Shown here: in pieces, positions 60,904 to 64,000 of the stretch | How the letters are laid out: every line of letters starts with the position of its first letter | How positions within the stretch are numbered: the stretch's first letter is position 1 | Assembly: GCA_030141605.1 (NCBI GenBank) | Contig: JAQGDQ010000020.1 | Location: forward strand, 310,001 to 374,000 | Length of the DNA: 64,000 nt | Origin: Tubiluchus corallicola | Lineage: Eukaryota; Priapulida; Priapulimorpha; Priapulimorphida; Tubiluchidae | Reading direction: 5' to 3' | Notes under the pieces: model-generated | Databases searched by the model: none | Seen by the model: only the letters and a program-made list of their open reading frames with translations | What the model was told of the DNA's origin: nothing | Program-made: the position numbers and the translations under genes

Positions 60904-61226
60904 TTACAATAAAGTAACATTATGAACAGAGAGAGTTTGGTTTTCAGCACCAGGAATAATAAGAGAATCAATTTGAACTAAAGTACATACATGCCTTAAG
61001 GCTGTCCTCCACGCTTCAGTTTTACCTACATAATCATCATAGATAGTTTTTGTATTACTGCCATAATAATTTCCTGTATCTCCCAGTTTGTCAGACATTT
61101 CCTTGCCCTGTTCGATCTCCAACATTTTGTAGCTGTGATCAATTGATTGCAAATACTGAACGAAGCCACGGCAAAGAAAGTGTGCAACTTCTCTCATTAA
61201 CAAGTCTCTCCTTGATAATCCCTTAG
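60904..61226 (-). CDS. Last exon of an unrecognised minus-strand gene
   Basis: Reads 61226 down to the stop TAA at 60904-60906: 107 codons plus a split first codon, after a good acceptor TTTTTTATGCAG. The protein is balanced and well charged: KGLSRRDLLMREVAHFLC, FVQYLQSIDHSYKMLEIEQG, an acidic middle, KTEAWRTALRHVCTLVQID and a hydrophobic end (HNVTLL). No signal or membrane segment. It joins in frame (phase 1) to the exon at 63916-64000. I do not recognise the family. It is unrelated to the pentraxins and on the opposite strand. Confidence 0.6.
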
Positions 61227-61375
61227 CTGCATAAAAAACAGGAAAGATGTACCACTGATTCAATTAATTTATACTGATTAAGGTCAAATATCTAAATTTA
61301 TTGAAAAGTTAAATAATGGCCAGCATTAAAACAAAGATATAACATTTTATCGATTTATTGGTAGAGATTATTATT

Positions 61376-61408
61376 ATTGTTATTATTATTATTATTATTA
61401 TTATTAAC
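61376..61408. repeat. (TTA)n microsatellite
   Basis: TTATTATTATTG followed by repeated TTA. Confidence 0.9.
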
Positions 61409-62319
61409 ATCATTTATTTTAGAACATACACACACATGTACTGTTACATACGTGGTTCAACTAAAAAAAGTAGACTGGTAGCAAAAGTAAAATAAATATC
61501 TTGTGGCCCGAATAATTAATAGGTAATAATGACTTAGAGTTCTCATAATAAAATTTCAAAAAATGTAATACACAATCTTTTTCATTTTAAAACTATTCAC
61601 TCTGAATCAGCTGCAAATTCTACTTTTGCAATGAATTAAGTAAGCGTCTCAACTTGTCTCAAACATCAAGAATGAGATTAATAAAATTTACTCATAATTC
61701 TCAATAAATAACAAATAGTTCTCAATTCCCAATTTATGAATGCATGAAATTTCATTTTGCATAAGCAATTAATTTATTTTTATTTAAATTAAATAGACTA
61801 GTGATAGAAAGAACCTTTATTTTGCCTAATGAAGCCGATACTGAACCTTTCATTTTAGTAGAGATAAAACATTGTTGGCAGAGCCCAAAAGAGTCGAATC
61901 ACAAGCAGTGTCGAATCAAATAAAAAACAAAATTGCTTTGCTTATAGGTCATACTGAAAAAAATATACGTGATTTGAAGGAGTTTTTCCTTTTGGTCTTA
62001 ATGCCATATTTTAACCTTATAAAAGCAAATTTGAAGTCCACAAAAAGCAGAACTTTGAAAGTAGCTATGTTATATGGCTGTATGGTATACAAGTCTTTTT
62101 CAACGTCGCACTTTTGCGACTGCATGTGTTGTTGCAGTCTACTGCAAGTTATCGCTGCCCCAAACCCCTTCACTATGTTGTTGCTTTTTAACTGGGCCAC
62201 ATTGACTTTTGCAGATTTGACAATAACTTCTTATGGTGTGTTACTAAAACAGAATCTTGTAAATAAACAAATAGTTGTTTGTTACTGAGTACTAATATTA
62301 ACTATTAGTTTTATTTCAA

Positions 62320-62380
62320 CACATGTACACACATGCTAGCACACATACTTGCACTCACACACATACACACATGCACACCA
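62320..62380. repeat. CA-rich low-complexity patch
   Basis: Imperfect ACACATGCACAC-type repeats. Confidence 0.8.
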
Positions 62381-63915
62381 TCATAAATAAGTATGTAGTT
62401 AGAAACCAGTTTTCACCAAAGACACAATACTATTTCATAATATGCAATCATTTTACAAGAATGCAGAACAATCAGCCAAACAAACATTTCATCAATGATT
62501 TACAAGTGATTACATTAGTGACAAGAGCATACCATACAGTACAGTATCGTGGAATGCACCTGGCTTCAGACACTGATTAACTGGTAGCGTTACTTGTTGC
62601 GAAGCAACCCCAATCCCACGGCTGTAAAACTTTTCTACAAAGTTTTTGCAAGGCCGTAGCACTGAAATAAACAGATCTGTGTGACTGCGCTTAGTGCTGA
62701 GCTTGGGCGGCAGTCTATCGCCTTTCGTCCTTTGCATGAAAAACATAGGAGGCACTGTACCGCCTTCCATAGTGAAAGGGTTAAGATTCTGAATTGTGAC
62801 CAAAACTGCAAGTGCTGACTGTGAAAAATCTTTGCTGACTTGATTTTTGTGATCTCAAGATCATAATTTTGCTATTGCTGAATTCTCCATGCTTGATTAC
62901 CTAGAAAATCCATTTTTCTGCGACCCTATTTTAACACTGTCGCCTATATCACATGACCTGGTCACAGCACTTTTCAAAATTTTCTTAGCACATATCTATG
63001 CTCGACAGCTTACCCATAAGGCAATAACATAGGCTTCTAATCAATACTGTCAGTGGTGTTGAGCGACAAAGTCAGTTGCCCTAATTTTCACATTTTGGGT
63101 CCTACTGCTGTGAAGTTTAACCCAGAGGTCACCATTCCCATACCGCTCTGTGTCTACCTTAGTTAGGTGCCTACCCTGCAAGTTTCTTTATTCTAGCTTG
63201 TATACTTATGGAGTTATTGACCAAACCCCATTTTAACACTTTTGCACATATCACTTCTGTCTCCCACCCTCAGGTGACTACCCACCAACTTTGGTGACTC
63301 GCGGTACCATCGCTTTGGAGAAATAAATAAAGAAACGGTTGATTTCCAATATCGCAGAATGTTAACTGTGTTAATTAACGAATCGGGTCCATCGCGCAAG
63401 AGCTGCTAGTCGAAGTGAGACAAACAGGAGGGGTAAAATGTCATTGCTGAGCAAAATCAAACAAACCGATTCGGCAGTTTGATTCGGTTTCATCATTTCA
63501 GCCACTAAAATGCAAGTCATTATTATCATTTGACTTTTGATGCCTTTACTTGCATGATTTTGTTTTGCACTGGCATTTGTATTCATTGGCTGTTTTGTTT
63601 TTTATTATTTACGTTTGTTATTTTAAAAGAAAGTGTAAAATTATGAAATTTTGCACCAAGTAGTCAAAATGTTACAATATGATCCCTTTGCTGCCCCTCC
63701 TGTTTCCCAAGTTCATATTACAAATTTAATGTAAATTGTTGGATTTTAGAAAAGAATAAATTATTCAATTTCAATTTCAACAATATTACAGAGCCTTGAT
63801 GTTATTCTGGAACACTGCATATTAAGTGTAAATATGAAATAAACCAAAACTAAGAAAACTCCCTGCATGAAGTAAAAAAGTTTTTAAAGTGGCATAACGT
63901 TTTCGAAAAATTTAC

Positions 63916-64000
63916 CTTGTAGCTTTTGCAAAACATTAATGCAAGTTTTCTCTGCCTGGCCACCACCTGGCAACAATATACCACTTGTGCTGACATTTCT
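63916..64000 (-). CDS. Partial internal exon of the unrecognised minus-strand gene
   Basis: The window ends inside this exon. 28 codons plus one base are visible, reading STSGILLPGGGQAEKTC and INVLQKLQ, ending at CAAG|GTAAAT in phase 1, which matches the phase-1 acceptor at 61226. The rest of the gene lies to the right of the window. Confidence 0.55.

Larger units (their letters stand above)
61227..63915 (-). other. Intron of the minus-strand gene
   Basis: 2.7 kb bounded by the donor at 63915 and the acceptor at 61227. It holds a TTA-type microsatellite and a CA-rich patch. Open frames at 61872-62288 and 62510-62803 lack recognisable content. Confidence 0.45.

Overview
This is AT-rich metazoan nuclear DNA, very probably from an invertebrate. 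Genes are split into short exons of about 80-300 bp with GT-AG introns. The rest is introns, microsatellites, minisatellites, palindromic repeats and broken retrotransposons. Nothing prokaryotic was seen. The species cannot be named from the sequence.

The main content is a cluster of secreted pentraxin-like genes (CRP/SAP/neuronal-pentraxin fold). P1 (19103-26726, +) is complete: 7 exons in consistent phase encode 348 residues, with a signal peptide, a linker, a pentraxin domain with conserved Ca2+ ligands and a 65-residue helical C-terminal extension I do not recognise. P2 (51092-58873, +) is a recent copy of P1 that has lost its start ATG and the acceptor of exon 6. P3 (33336-46594, +) is a diverged paralogue with good exons A-E and a good last exon, but its exon phases do not join around exon F. 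P0 is a remnant: a 5' exon at 5509-5623 and a last-exon scrap at 12849-12905, with a dead Ty3/gypsy element between them. Two further orphan exons lie on the minus strand at 14502-14791 and 17001-17148.

The cluster appears to have grown by two kinds of duplication. A direct 9.7-9.9 kb duplication (18353-28020 and 50382-60267) carries P1/P2. Its left end is inside a LINE and its right end is inside a palindrome. A 3.1-3.3 kb inverted duplication (13999-17275 and 43819-46881) carries the last two P3-type exons and a gag-like fragment.

Layout: 0-5.5 kb, a possible coding relic and repeat A copy 1 with a 47-bp minisatellite; 5.5-13 kb, P0 relics around the gypsy element; 13-18.9 kb, repeat B, the inverted duplication and LINE pieces; 19-28 kb, P1; 28-33 kb, repeat B copy 2 and a decayed tandem repeat; 33-46.6 kb, P3 with repeat A copy 2 and a 42-bp minisatellite; 47-50.9 kb, repeat A copy 3 and a LINE reverse transcriptase; 51-60.3 kb, P2; 60.9-64 kb, the 3' end of an unrelated minus-strand gene. 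If expressed, the pentraxins would be extracellular Ca2+-dependent recognition proteins. Their immune role is inferred from the family only.
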